Origin: Fodinibius halophilus
Lineage (GTDB): Bacteria; Bacteroidota; Rhodothermia; Balneolales; Balneolaceae
Direction of reading: 5' to 3'
DNA length: 64,000 bases
Assembly (NCBI RefSeq): GCF_011059105.1
Contig: NZ_JAALLS010000007.1
Span: 62,001 to 126,000, forward strand
Below, piece by piece: positions 44,372 through 54,357 of the stretch. The notes beneath the pieces were generated by a model. It was not told the DNA's origin. It saw only the letters and a list, made by a program, of their open reading frames with translations, and searched no databases. The position numbers were made by a program, and so were the translations under genes. Position 1 is the first letter of the stretch. Every line of letters begins with the position of its first letter.

Positions 44372-47005
44372 TTACATATCATGTAAAATCATTACGGCAT
44401 TTTGCATCATCCGTGCCGGACCTACCCAGAACATTCTGTACTGCGTATTATCCAACAGGAAGACCACCTGCCCTGAGCCCATAGGTTGAACACCCGCAAA
44501 AGCATTACCGGCTACCTGCTTTTTATTTTCAGCAGAAGCATAACCAGAGGCCAATACCGACTGGGGATCTTTATCATAGTGACCCACCACCTGCCAGTTT
44601 GTAGAAGGCACCAATGATTCATCACTAAATTTAAGCGTAAACAACTTATTGGGTAATCCAAAAGCTAGTGGATTGGTATTGTCGATGTGACCTTGAAAAG
44701 CTGAACCGGGTATTCGTTTGAGGCCGGAGGAATCTTCACGGGCTGCATAGGTAGTATAGGCAGCCGGTTTAATGGTATCTTTCTCCTCCTTTTTATCGTT
44801 TGAAGGCTCATCTGCCAACTCAACAGAAGTAAAACCGGACTGATCTTTACTCATAAATTCAGCAGCATTTTCGGTGGCTACCAGGGTACCGCCATCACGA
44901 ACCCAGCCTTTCAGTTTATCTAAGGCAGTAGAATCGAGGGCCGAAGAAAATCCACCCCATGCACTCGGAAGCACCAACACATCATATTCATCGAGGTCTA
45001 AATACGAGAGGCGATCACTTCGAATTCGGTTAATCCCAAACTCTGTCCACTGGTCAAAGAGAAACCATATCTGCCCTGCTGTGTAGGAACTGAACGGGCT
45101 ATCGACCATAAGAGCTACATTGGGCTTGTCAACGGGCTCACTGTCGCGAGAGGCTAAATCCATGCCGCTGACCATACGACCTGTATCGAAACCTTCAATC
45201 GTTACTTTTGCCTCTTTAGCAATACGCTGCATATCCGATACAATAGCCTCTCGTTTTTCATAGTTTCGTCCAAGCAGAACAACTAGGCTTCCCCTACTAT
45301 ATCGTTTACCGTCATGGGTAAAGTATTTTTTAGCAACACGTACTCGGTATCCGGCATCCCATAATTTTGCAAGTGCATTAGGGGTATACCGCTGTTTACC
45401 ATCCACAACATAGGCGTATTGGGCACCGCTATTTTTAACGCCATTTTCATAAACCGGGGCTTCGGTTACCTTAGTCGTTGATACCCCCACTTCATCTTCA
45501 GACCAAGCGGCATCCAAGTTATAAGCCATGGGGGCTGACCATGTTGACATATCGTACATCACCGAATCGCCGATAGCCAGCTGACGCTTCATTAGGGTAT
45601 TAAGAAAAATATGCCGTGGTTGGTCAGTATTAATCAGGTAGCTGCCTTTGCTGAATTCCCGGCGATCAGATGAACCATCCCAATAGCTGTACGCATCATC
45701 TACCTCAAAACCTTCGGTCGCCTTTTCCACTTCTACCCCATGCTGCAACATAATATCAACCAATTCTGCAGTATAGGCGCGATCATTATTAGGTAAGATG
45801 AATGCTTCTACATCACCCTTCTTAGCATCTTCACTAAATGCATTGTGAAAATAGTCGAGCAATGGCTTCCGGTTTTCAATGGAAGTCCGCACGGTTGCTA
45901 TTGAATTTGTATAATGATCAAATACACGCTGTCGTAGCGTCAACTTGTAGCCATCTTCTGTTTCAACAGAACGACCACCGCGGCTATGTCCTCCTTGTTC
46001 GGCCAACATCCCGATAGCTCCCATATTGCTGGGATAAGATGAGCCGTAGCCGGGATAAAAGAAATCAAACGCCTCACGGGTAGCGTAATTTATATTATGC
46101 GCATCAAACTCTTCTATAACCCCACGACCAAACACATCGGCCCATTTTTCGTAATCATTGGGCAACTCATGATTTCGGGGCGTTGTACCGGGCATCGTAA
46201 AGTAATTACTGTTAAAACCCTGCTCATGTAGATCAAGATGCACTTGTGGCATCCACTTCTGATAGGTTGCTATACGTCCGCGCGATTCAGGATGCACCAA
46301 CCAAACCCAATCTCGATTCAGATCAAACCAATAGTGGTTGGTCCGTCCGCCGGGCCAGATCTCGTCATGTTCAATATCATCTGCATTTGAGTTGAGCACC
46401 GCACTGCGCGAAGATTTATACCAATACACATACCGATCACGCCCGTCGGGATTCAGCATCGGATCGATAATAGTAACGGCTTCACTCCTCATCTTCTTCG
46501 TCTCGGCATCCATTCCCGCTACCAAGCGATAGGCGGTCTGCATGGCCGCTTCACTACTTGATGCTTCGTTCCCATGCACATTGTAGCTCAACCATACCGT
46601 AATGGGTTGTTCCGACTTTATTGATGTTGCTGCATCATTCCCCAAATTCGCAGGATCAGTAAGCGCCAGATTGTTGTTACGCAACTCCTCAATATTATCC
46701 TGATTTTCTTCAGACGTAATAACAGCAAAATACAGCCCCCTCCCCTCATAGGTTTCAGCATATTTTTTAAGACTGATACGATCAGAAACTTTTGACAAAT
46801 AATTGAGGTATTTAACTACATCTGAATGGAGGCTATACTCGGACCCAAGCTCATACCCTAAAAACTCTGCCGGTGATGAGATCTCAGAATCATAGGAGAT
46901 ATCCGGATCAAACTGGAATCGCTTATCCTGCGCCTGTAACACGCTGGAACTTATAAAAAGAAATGCGACAACGACTAAGAGGTATCGGAATCGATATTCT
47001 GACAT
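44372..47005 (-). CDS. Secreted zinc carboxypeptidase (M14 family)
   Basis: The 877-residue protein has a signal peptide (cleavage near LQAQ, residue 26) and an M14 catalytic domain. Zinc residues are in YNVHGNEASSSE (H144, E147) and the third His in 'VHLDLHEQG' (near residue 260); DPMLNPDGRDRY is the substrate-side loop. After about residue 380 comes a long beta-rich C-terminal part unlike a typical carboxypeptidase, perhaps a class-I amidotransferase-like or accessory domain. It likely degrades peptides outside the cell. It is convergent with repeats and faces the divergent AsmA-like gene. Confidence 0.9.
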   Translation of the reverse strand: MSEYRFRYLLVVVAFLFISSSVLQAQDKRFQFDPDISYDSEISSPAEFLGYELGSEYSLHSDVVKYLNYLSKVSDRISLKKYAETYEGRGLYFAVITSEENQDNIEELRNNNLALTDPANLGNDAATSIKSEQPITVWLSYNVHGNEASSSEAAMQTAYRLVAGMDAETKKMRSEAVTIIDPMLNPDGRDRYVYWYKSSRSAVLNSNADDIEHDEIWPGGRTNHYWFDLNRDWVWLVHPESRGRIATYQKWMPQVHLDLHEQGFNSNYFTMPGTTPRNHELPNDYEKWADVFGRGVIEEFDAHNINYATREAFDFFYPGYGSSYPSNMGAIGMLAEQGGHSRGGRSVETEDGYKLTLRQRVFDHYTNSIATVRTSIENRKPLLDYFHNAFSEDAKKGDVEAFILPNNDRAYTAELVDIMLQHGVEVEKATEGFEVDDAYSYWDGSSDRREFSKGSYLINTDQPRHIFLNTLMKRQLAIGDSVMYDMSTWSAPMAYNLDAAWSEDEVGVSTTKVTEAPVYENGVKNSGAQYAYVVDGKQRYTPNALAKLWDAGYRVRVAKKYFTHDGKRYSRGSLVVLLGRNYEKREAIVSDMQRIAKEAKVTIEGFDTGRMVSGMDLASRDSEPVDKPNVALMVDSPFSSYTAGQIWFLFDQWTEFGINRIRSDRLSYLDLDEYDVLVLPSAWGGFSSALDSTALDKLKGWVRDGGTLVATENAAEFMSKDQSGFTSVELADEPSNDKKEEKDTIKPAAYTTYAAREDSSGLKRIPGSAFQGHIDNTNPLAFGLPNKLFTLKFSDESLVPSTNWQVVGHYDKDPQSVLASGYASAENKKQVAGNAFAGVQPMGSGQVVFLLDNTQYRMFWVGPARMMQNAVMILHDM

Positions 47006-47158
47006 AACAAAAATTGGTTATTTACTTTTTTATGTTGGAATCGTTTATCATGGTACAAAAACTGAAAGTAAAATGGCGTTAAAAATTCCCGAATTATCCG
47101 TTATTAGAGGCTGTTAAGAAGTTTACCAAATAATCCTGTTCAATATTCATCTATTCCA

Positions 47159-48760
47159 ATGAAGAGATATCAAAAAGTTTTACTTGGGATTCTCACCGCC
47201 ATCATTATTCTGATAGGCGGTATTCAGATCTATTTTAGTTTTTTTATGGATGCCCAGCTAAAACAAACGATAATAAGCCGTTTTCAGGAATCCGCCGGAA
47301 ATACCTTTACGCTTACTATTAACGATCTGGACCTGGAACTGCTGGGAAGAGGTATTAATATCTCTGGAGTTACATTGTCTTCAAAAAAACAGGAATATCA
47401 AAGTGAGCTGCAGTCCACAATCGAAGATATTCATATTCGTGGAATCAACTTTTGGCAACTATTTATTCATCAAAATATTAAACTTAAAGAGATCCGGATC
47501 GTCAATCCCGACATTTCACTGACAGGAACCTCGTCTTCAACTTCTTCTACCTTTAATCGGGAAAACATCAGGAATCAACTTTCTAAGATCGACCTACTTC
47601 AGCAGCTATCAATCCCCAAATTTTCAATTACAGGATTATCTTTCAATTATACCCACAAAGATGAACAGAGTAGTCCTACTTTAAGCTTCCGAGACAGTGA
47701 TATTCACCTCTATGATATATCTTTTGACTCTACTTTCTTCTCAGAAGATAAGATCATTCCCGCCCAACATCTTACGACCGATCTTCGAGATCTTCAATAC
47801 CAAACTGCAGATGGTGTATATAAGCTCTCTACCCACCAAATTGCCTTTTCCTCTATGGATAGCAGCATGAGTATTCGTTCTCTGCAACTGCAGCCAAGGT
47901 TCAGCAAAGCTACTTTTCCCAAACAGTTCAATCACGAAGTTGACCGAATTAGAATAAAAGTGGACCAGATTTATTGGTCCGGCATCGACAGCCATAAACT
48001 AAACTCCAAGCAGCAGCTCAGCGTACAAGATATTCTGATCCGCAATCCTGATTTTGATATCTATCGCGATAAACGACCTCCCTTTCCACCCAACAACAAC
48101 CCTCCGCTCCCCCAAGAGGTGATTCAAGGCATTCCATTTCCCATTACTGTTGATCGTATCACCCTTTCTGACGGTAGAATCCGGTATAGTGAACAAATTC
48201 CCCAAGCTCAAAAAGCCGGTTATCTGCTTTTTACTAACCTCACGGGCATTTTTAATAACCTATCAAATATTGAAAAAGAATGGCATGACAAGTCCCCATC
48301 CCTGCAAGTTAAAACTGATGTGATGGACAGTGCAGAACTGAATGCCTCATTTCGTTTCCCGATGGATTCCAAACAACAATATATCTCTGGGCATCTATCC
48401 GCAATGCCGATGAAGCCTCTGAATAAGGCCTTAACACCTCTTGCCTTTACCCGCATTGATAAAGGACAAATACTGGGAATGGATTTTAATATGACTCTGA
48501 GTCCGAATAAAGCTAAGGGCGCTATGACTTTCACTTACGAGAATCTAAAAATATCGCTGCTTAATAAAGGAGAAGGACAGCAAAACTTTGGTAACACAAT
48601 GAAATCATTCCTGGCTAACACCTTCAAGGTTAAGACTCAAAATAAGGGAGATGACCCAAGAAAAGGGACAATTAAATTTGACCGAGATACAAATAAATCA
48701 GTTTTTAACTACTGGTGGAAAAGCCTGCTGTCAGGACTTAAATCGAGTATAGGAATCTAA
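47159..48760 (+). CDS. AsmA/DUF748-like envelope protein
   Basis: The 533-residue protein has one N-terminal transmembrane helix (about 7-29: VLLGILTAIIILIGGIQIYF). A long periplasmic beta-rich part follows with AsmA-like openings ('GNTFTLTINDLDLELLGRGI', 'LKEIRIVNPDISLTG'). AsmA-family proteins are thought to move lipids between the membranes. The assignment is by pattern. The following ammonia-lyase gene starts 11 bases later, so an operon is possible. Confidence 0.65.
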   Translation: MKRYQKVLLGILTAIIILIGGIQIYFSFFMDAQLKQTIISRFQESAGNTFTLTINDLDLELLGRGINISGVTLSSKKQEYQSELQSTIEDIHIRGINFWQLFIHQNIKLKEIRIVNPDISLTGTSSSTSSTFNRENIRNQLSKIDLLQQLSIPKFSITGLSFNYTHKDEQSSPTLSFRDSDIHLYDISFDSTFFSEDKIIPAQHLTTDLRDLQYQTADGVYKLSTHQIAFSSMDSSMSIRSLQLQPRFSKATFPKQFNHEVDRIRIKVDQIYWSGIDSHKLNSKQQLSVQDILIRNPDFDIYRDKRPPFPPNNNPPLPQEVIQGIPFPITVDRITLSDGRIRYSEQIPQAQKAGYLLFTNLTGIFNNLSNIEKEWHDKSPSLQVKTDVMDSAELNASFRFPMDSKQQYISGHLSAMPMKPLNKALTPLAFTRIDKGQILGMDFNMTLSPNKAKGAMTFTYENLKISLLNKGEGQQNFGNTMKSFLANTFKVKTQNKGDDPRKGTIKFDRDTNKSVFNYWWKSLLSGLKSSIGI

Positions 48761-48771
48761 ATATTCAATTC

Positions 48772-49740
48772 ATGTCAGAATTAAACGCTATCACTATTCC
48801 CACTTATGAGGAAGTAAAAAATGCTTATCTGAAAATTCGGGATAAGGTACACCGAACACCGGTATTGAACAGTAAAAAAGTTAATGAACGGGCCGGTGGA
48901 GAGCTGTTTTTTAAATGTGAAAACTTTCAAAAAGTAGGGGCCTTTAAGTTTCGTGGCGCCACCCATGCTGTAGGTGAACTTTCCGATGAAGAGGCCCAAA
49001 ATGGTGTTGCTACGCACTCTTCCGGCAATCATGCCCAAGCAGTGGCGCTGGCAGCTAAACTTCGCGGTATTGCTGCTCATATTGTGATGCCCGAAAATGC
49101 GCCCAAAGTAAAGGTCAATGCCGTTCGCGATTACGGAGCAACCATTACCTTTAGTGAATCTACCCAAGAAGGCCGGGAAGCTACGCTCAAAAAGGTTGTA
49201 GAAGAGACAGGTGCCACTTTTATTCATCCCTATGATAATCCACATATTATCATGGGACAAGCAAGTGCAGCAATAGAATTATTAGAGGAGAAACCGGACC
49301 TTGATTACATCATTGCCCCCATTGGTGGTGGCGGCCTTATGAGTGGTACGTCGATTGCGGCATCCGGCTTATCTCCCGAGACAAAAATAATCGGTACCGA
49401 ACCCGAAGTAGCTAATGACGCATATCTATCATTTAAAACCAGTGAGCTTCACCCTGTTCAAAGTACCGATACAGTAGCTGACGGACTTCGAACTTCGCTA
49501 AGTCCTTTAACTTTTGCTTGCATTCAGGAACATGTAGATGCCATTTATACGGTAACGGAACAGGAAATTATAGATGCGATGCGCTTTATTTGGGAACGCA
49601 TGAAAATTATTATCGAGCCATCATGTGCCGTTCCTGTAGCCGCGGTATTCAATGGAAAAATTGACCTCCAAGGGAAAAGGGCTGGGATTATTATCACCGG
49701 TGGTAATATGGACCTGGATCAACTTCCTTGGCAAGGTTAG
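48772..49740 (+). CDS. PLP-dependent threonine/serine ammonia-lyase family
   Basis: The 322-residue protein is a fold-type II PLP enzyme. The Schiff-base Lys59 is in QKVGAFKFRGATHA, and the Gly-rich phosphate cup is GGGGLMSGTS (about 184-193). It lacks the C-terminal regulatory ACT domain of biosynthetic IlvA. It is therefore of the catabolic threonine dehydratase/serine racemase group or threo-3-hydroxyaspartate lyase. The precise substrate cannot be told. Confidence 0.9.
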   Translation: MSELNAITIPTYEEVKNAYLKIRDKVHRTPVLNSKKVNERAGGELFFKCENFQKVGAFKFRGATHAVGELSDEEAQNGVATHSSGNHAQAVALAAKLRGIAAHIVMPENAPKVKVNAVRDYGATITFSESTQEGREATLKKVVEETGATFIHPYDNPHIIMGQASAAIELLEEKPDLDYIIAPIGGGGLMSGTSIAASGLSPETKIIGTEPEVANDAYLSFKTSELHPVQSTDTVADGLRTSLSPLTFACIQEHVDAIYTVTEQEIIDAMRFIWERMKIIIEPSCAVPVAAVFNGKIDLQGKRAGIIITGGNMDLDQLPWQG

Positions 49741-49752
49741 GAATTAATAATT

Positions 49753-49775
49753 GGAAATTAGGAATTAGGAATTAA
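49753..49775 (+). repeat. Short AT-rich tandem repeat
   Basis: The unit GGAATTA is repeated (GGAAATTAGGAATTAGGAAT) between the ammonia-lyase and the next gene. The GGAG that follows, three bases before the ATG at 49789, is likely the ribosome site. Probably a slippage product. Confidence 0.55.
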
Positions 49776-49788
49776 AAATTTGGAGTTA

Positions 49789-50937
49789 ATGTCTGAGAAA
49801 GTAATTATAATCGGCGGGGGTGTTTCGGGGTTAACTACGGGCCTCACTTTGCAGTTACTGGGATATAAAACGGAGATCTATGCCGATAAGGTTATCACCG
49901 ATATCCTGGATAAAAATGCCCATCCTGAATTTGCCAGCCTTTTCCCGTCGGCTTCAGTTATTCCCCATTCGGTATATTCTGATCAGTTGGAAGAGCTGTT
50001 TCACCACTCCCAGGCTGTCTTTTATGAGCTCCGCAAACAGACTTTCCCGGGCACTACCATTAACAAACATTATGAGCTTTTTGAAACCAGGTCCGACCGC
50101 CCTGACTACTGCGACTGGATGCTGAACTACCAGCCGGTGGAAGAGCTTGATACTGATTCCATTCCCCGCCGGCCAGGCAACAATACCCTCTATGGCTGGA
50201 GCTTTAACTGCATTTTTGCTGACTGGTCGCTATACCTGCCCGCACTATACGAATTATATCAGGATAGCGGAGGTACCATTACTCAACAAAAGCTGGTTTC
50301 AAAAAATATTGATAGCCTTCCAACTGATACCATCATCAACTGTAGTGGCACTGGCAGCCCCTCTTTGTTTGATGACCCCAGCGAAGAGCAACTGATCGTC
50401 CGTGGACACCTGCTCCATAAAGTTGATGCACCATTACTGAAAAACTCAAAAGATGAAACCGTCTCCTATAACTACACCCCCAAAGCTTCTGTGTACTCTG
50501 ATACTAAAGGAGAGGCCAGTGATGTCTATTGTTATCCCCGAAAAGATGGATGGATCTTGGGAGGAAGTCGACAAACAGGCACCCTGGGGCATACTGACTG
50601 GGATGAAGATAAAGAAAACTACGAAGTTGACGGGATCTCTTTTCCCAAACAGATCATCGATCTAAATAGTGAAATTCTTGAAAACCGATTTGGTGCCTCG
50701 GTCAGTCTGTCGGATGACTTAACCCCTTCGGTTGGATATCGTTATATTCGAAACAGGAAAAACGGACTGCGATTAGAATCAGAAACAGTAGCAAATAGAC
50801 AAGTCATTCATAACTATGGACATGGCGGAGCAGGTGTTACTCTTTCGTGGGGATGTGCACTGAAGATAGCTTCATTAATCAATAGTGTCCCTGTTGATAA
50901 AAACAAGCAACGCTTATTGGTAGAGATGGATCATTAA
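49789..50937 (+). CDS. FAD-dependent oxidoreductase (D-amino-acid oxidase-like)
   Basis: Starting at the ATG at 49789 (MSEKVIIIGGGVSGL) gives 382 residues; an in-frame TTG nine bases earlier is less likely. The Rossmann FAD motif is GGGVSGLTTGL. The C-terminus has NYGHGGAGVTLSWGCALKIA, the DAAO-type FAD tail, and 'CYPRKDGWILGGSRQTG' in the middle. It oxidises an amino acid or amine with oxygen. It follows the ammonia-lyase gene, so both may act in amino-acid catabolism. Confidence 0.85.
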   Translation: MSEKVIIIGGGVSGLTTGLTLQLLGYKTEIYADKVITDILDKNAHPEFASLFPSASVIPHSVYSDQLEELFHHSQAVFYELRKQTFPGTTINKHYELFETRSDRPDYCDWMLNYQPVEELDTDSIPRRPGNNTLYGWSFNCIFADWSLYLPALYELYQDSGGTITQQKLVSKNIDSLPTDTIINCSGTGSPSLFDDPSEEQLIVRGHLLHKVDAPLLKNSKDETVSYNYTPKASVYSDTKGEASDVYCYPRKDGWILGGSRQTGTLGHTDWDEDKENYEVDGISFPKQIIDLNSEILENRFGASVSLSDDLTPSVGYRYIRNRKNGLRLESETVANRQVIHNYGHGGAGVTLSWGCALKIASLINSVPVDKNKQRLLVEMDH

Positions 50938-50977
50938 AGAAATAGAAAATTTATACTTGGATATAATACCCAGCCAA

Positions 50978-51316
50978 TCAGCTTTGAACCTGTTTTTCGG
51001 CACATTCGGGGCAATCCAACCAGTGTTCTGATGGGATAGACGGTAATGCTTTGGGACTACTCCCCTTTTCAAACACCGGCCGATACAACACATCTCCTTT
51101 ATCATGCGATTCGCCACAGCTATGGCAACTTTCCTCTGTATCCAACTCTTTGGGAGTATAACCCGCAATAATCCATCCCTCGTGACCGGCATGCACAGCC
51201 AGACTTTCCAAAGCCGCCCGTACCGTTTGTGATTTATTGCCGTTATAATACTTTTCAGACAACTCTCCCAGAAGTTGAACTGTCTCATTATCCAATGTAA
51301 AATTCAGCCGTTTCAT
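50978..51316 (-). CDS. Ribbon-helix-helix protein with zinc-ribbon tail
   Basis: The 112-residue protein has an N-terminal RHH/CopG-type domain (MKRLNFTLDNETVQLLGEL, 'NKSQTVRAALESLA', residues 1-40). Two CxxC pairs follow (C64/C67 and C102/C105) with H71, a probable zinc ribbon. I infer a metal-sensing regulator of the ZIP gene upstream, which it follows by 27 bases; NikR is a known RHH metal regulator. The gene was not recognised as a named family. Confidence 0.7.
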   Translation of the reverse strand: MKRLNFTLDNETVQLLGELSEKYYNGNKSQTVRAALESLAVHAGHEGWIIAGYTPKELDTEESCHSCGESHDKGDVLYRPVFEKGSSPKALPSIPSEHWLDCPECAEKQVQS

Positions 51317-51343
51317 AATAGCTCCTAACCCTGTGGTTCACAT

Positions 51344-52165
51344 TTAATACGCAAGATACCAAGCTGCAAATACAATGAATCCGCCTACAAAAGTGGTGAG
51401 CACAGCCCATCGACGATAACGATCCAGTTCATGATGCTCATGATCATCTAATTCGGTCTCTTGGTGGATATTTCCGCCCACCTCGCACTCTGGCAAAAAG
51501 TCGATCGCAACGTGGAAAAAGACGCCTGTTGCAAATCCAAAAATGAGGGCATTTACGATGGCATTTCCCGGGATATTAATCAGACTCATGGGAAGCGCTG
51601 TAAGCCCGATGGCCGCGGCCGGCAATAATATCAACATCGGATTTTTCCCTTTAATGGCGAGCCGCCGAGAAGCAGCATAACCCGCAGGACCTTTATGAGA
51701 AATAATCGCGATACCCAACAGTATCCCCAACTCAGGCATAGCAGCATACACCATCCCAATAATTAGTCCGGCAGACAGAGCATGCGATGTTAGTTCTAAC
51801 ACCACCGGATTGACTGAAAAAGAGGTATGGGTTAAATCATGATTAAGCGTATGAATCGCAAAACCGGCCATAATACCTATGGCTATTCCCAGTCCCCCGT
51901 ATACTGGATGATGATTAATTGCCGTTGGCACAAGAAAGATAGCAGCACTCGTAATCATAGCTCCACTTGCCAATCCATAGCCAATGACAAGACGATTAAG
52001 CTTATTCTTTTTGGCTGCTTTTATTCCCAGTGGTATCGCCAACGCCATTGCCCCAAATGCAACCCAGGAAATACCGATAATTTTCCAGTTTGATTGCAAT
52101 GCCGCTAATACAGAGAATACACACAGTAAAAATAGGGATCCGTAAATTATTATTTTGTTAGACAT
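51344..52165 (-). CDS. ZIP-family metal permease
   Basis: The 273-residue protein has about eight transmembrane helices. Histidines lie in TM-IV/V-like segments: TSHALSAGLIIGM (H128) and IISHKGPAGYAA (H157). A His-rich loop (HQETELDDHEHHELDRY) precedes the last helix. The usual Glu of the 'HKIPEG' motif is Ala here, so transport may differ from the canonical type. It probably moves zinc or another divalent metal. The regulator gene follows it directly. Confidence 0.8.
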   Translation of the reverse strand: MSNKIIIYGSLFLLCVFSVLAALQSNWKIIGISWVAFGAMALAIPLGIKAAKKNKLNRLVIGYGLASGAMITSAAIFLVPTAINHHPVYGGLGIAIGIMAGFAIHTLNHDLTHTSFSVNPVVLELTSHALSAGLIIGMVYAAMPELGILLGIAIISHKGPAGYAASRRLAIKGKNPMLILLPAAAIGLTALPMSLINIPGNAIVNALIFGFATGVFFHVAIDFLPECEVGGNIHQETELDDHEHHELDRYRRWAVLTTFVGGFIVFAAWYLAY

Positions 52166-52482
52166 ACTGCCCTGTACATATTTTAATGATTAAAAGTCTC
52201 CAGAAAATAGAATATTTTAGGATGATACCAGCACCTATAATGCCATCTCATACAATCTGCATATTCATTCTATATGGATGAAAGAAAGTTAGAAAACCCA
52301 ACCCATCTACGTGTGTATTAAAGTACACACTACAGTGTTTTTTAACAAGCACTTTTCTTTTTTTATTCCTGTTGGTTTCATAAACATGCCATAAAATACT
52401 TTTAAATTTCTAAGTTTTCATGATTGCCAAAAAGTTGTATCCCTTTATATTGTAGATTGAATTTTTAATAAACCTTAGTCGA
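52166..52482. promoter_or_regulatory. Divergent promoter region with inverted repeat
   Basis: Between the ZIP gene and the S15 hydrolase gene, GTGTGTA-TTAAAG-TACACAC (52311-52330) is a 7-bp inverted repeat with a 6-base spacer. It is a candidate operator for the RHH regulator next to the ZIP gene, or for another regulator. The rest is AT-rich with no gene. Confidence 0.45.
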
Positions 52483-54357
52483 ATGATCAACTCCCCAAAA
52501 AATATATGGCAAGGTATCATCATTGTATTATTATTACTTGCCACATCCCCTGCCTTTGCTCAACAAAATAATTTTTCAAGCACCGATTATGTTAAATCGC
52601 AGTATGATATTGAAATGCGTGATGGCGTAAAACTGCACACCGTTGTGTATGCCCCCAAAGATACCACCCAGTCCTATCCTATTCTTATTAAGCGTACTCC
52701 CTATAATTGCCGTCCCTATGATGATAAAGTGCCTGAACACATTATCTCGAATCCCTACATGCAAAAAGAAGGGTTCATTATTGTTTGTCAGGATGTACGC
52801 GGACGGTGGATGTCGGAAGGAAATTATACAACAATGACGCCGAACCAAACCGACAAAGACAAAATTGACGAGAGCTCTGACACCTATGACACCGTAGAAT
52901 GGCTGATTAATAACGTCCCCAATAACAATGGTAAAGTGGGACAGTGGGGCATCTCCTACCCCGGTTTCTATACCACCGCCGGCTTGCCGAATGCCCATCC
53001 CGCGATGGCTGCTTCCTCTCCACAGGCTCCCATATCAGACTTCTTCTTTGATGATTTCCATCACCACGGAGCGTACTTTATGAGCTATTGGTTTGTAACC
53101 CCGCTCTTTGGTATTCAGCACGATGCGCCCACAAATACGGCATGGTACCATTTTGCTGATCTTGGAACCAATGACATGTATAAGTTTTATGATAGTATTA
53201 CCCCACTCAAAAACGCGGATAAATACTACTCTGAAGAAAATTTCTTTTGGCAGGAGTTAAAAAATCATCCCAATTATGATGAATTTTGGCAAAAGAGAAA
53301 TATTCTGCCCCATCTTGATGATATTAAGCATCCCGTAATGACTGTTGGCGGTTGGTTCGATGCCGAAGATCTCTATGGTCCATTGAACACCTACCGATCT
53401 ATTGAAGAAAAAAATCCGGATCTACAAAACACCATCGTTATGGGGCCCTGGAGCCACGGGCAGTGGGCCAGCAGCAATTCGCACCAGATGGTTGGCGAAA
53501 TCTATTTTGGTAAAGGAATTTCCGATTTCTATCAAAAAGAGATCGAATATCCCTTCTTTATGAAACACCTGAAAGGAGCCGACACCCACGAGCTGCCGGA
53601 AGCTTATATGTTTGATACCGGCGTAAAAGAATGGAGACAATTCGAAGACTGGCCCCCTAAAAAGGTAACAAAGAGATCATGGTATATTCATGGTGACGAA
53701 TCATTGAACACTCAAAAGCCGGGTAATTCCAATCAGGAGTATACCGAATACACAAGCGATATTGACAATCCCGTGCCCTACAGAGAGGAACAAAGTCTTG
53801 TCTTTATCCCCCAGGATTATATGACCGATGATCAGCGTTTTGCAGCACGCAGACCTGACGTTATCACATTTGAAACGGAAGTATTAAAAGAAGAGATAAC
53901 CCTGGCGGGAGATATGCTGGCCAACCTTTATGTTTCTACTTCAGGAACGGCTTCCGACTGGGTTGTAAAAGTAGTGGATGTGTATCCTCCCCAAACCAAA
54001 GAAGGAGAACATACCCCTGAGGGAGTTGAGCTGGATAATTATCACCAGATGGTACGCAGTGAAGTTATCAGGGGCCGTTTCCGGGATAGTTATTCCGATC
54101 CTAAACCTTTCGAACCCAACGAGGTAACGTATATAGATCTCCCCTTACAGGATGTCTTCCATACTTTTAAAAAGGGACATAAGATTCAGATCCAGATACA
54201 GAGTACCTGGTTCCCCCTTGTTGATTTAAATCCTCAAAAATATGTCCCCAATATTTTTAAAGCGGATGAGAAGGACTTTCAGGATGCTATACAACGTGTA
54301 TATCACACGGAAGAATATCCTACGAATATTGAGGTAAAGCTATTGGAAAAAGAGTAG
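52483..54357 (+). CDS. Secreted CocE/NonD (S15) family hydrolase
   Basis: The 624-residue protein has a signal peptide (cleavage near AFAQQ). The S15/CocE hydrolase fold is shown by RDGVKLHTVVYAPKD, RGRWMSEGNY, the nucleophile GQWGISYPGFYTT (Ser158), and VGGWFDAEDLYGP with Asp. The C-terminal jelly-roll part has 'IQIQSTWFPL'. It hydrolyses esters, acylpeptides or beta-lactam-like amides; the substrate is unknown. It acts in the periplasm. Confidence 0.9.
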   Translation: MINSPKNIWQGIIIVLLLLATSPAFAQQNNFSSTDYVKSQYDIEMRDGVKLHTVVYAPKDTTQSYPILIKRTPYNCRPYDDKVPEHIISNPYMQKEGFIIVCQDVRGRWMSEGNYTTMTPNQTDKDKIDESSDTYDTVEWLINNVPNNNGKVGQWGISYPGFYTTAGLPNAHPAMAASSPQAPISDFFFDDFHHHGAYFMSYWFVTPLFGIQHDAPTNTAWYHFADLGTNDMYKFYDSITPLKNADKYYSEENFFWQELKNHPNYDEFWQKRNILPHLDDIKHPVMTVGGWFDAEDLYGPLNTYRSIEEKNPDLQNTIVMGPWSHGQWASSNSHQMVGEIYFGKGISDFYQKEIEYPFFMKHLKGADTHELPEAYMFDTGVKEWRQFEDWPPKKVTKRSWYIHGDESLNTQKPGNSNQEYTEYTSDIDNPVPYREEQSLVFIPQDYMTDDQRFAARRPDVITFETEVLKEEITLAGDMLANLYVSTSGTASDWVVKVVDVYPPQTKEGEHTPEGVELDNYHQMVRSEVIRGRFRDSYSDPKPFEPNEVTYIDLPLQDVFHTFKKGHKIQIQIQSTWFPLVDLNPQKYVPNIFKADEKDFQDAIQRVYHTEEYPTNIEVKLLEKE

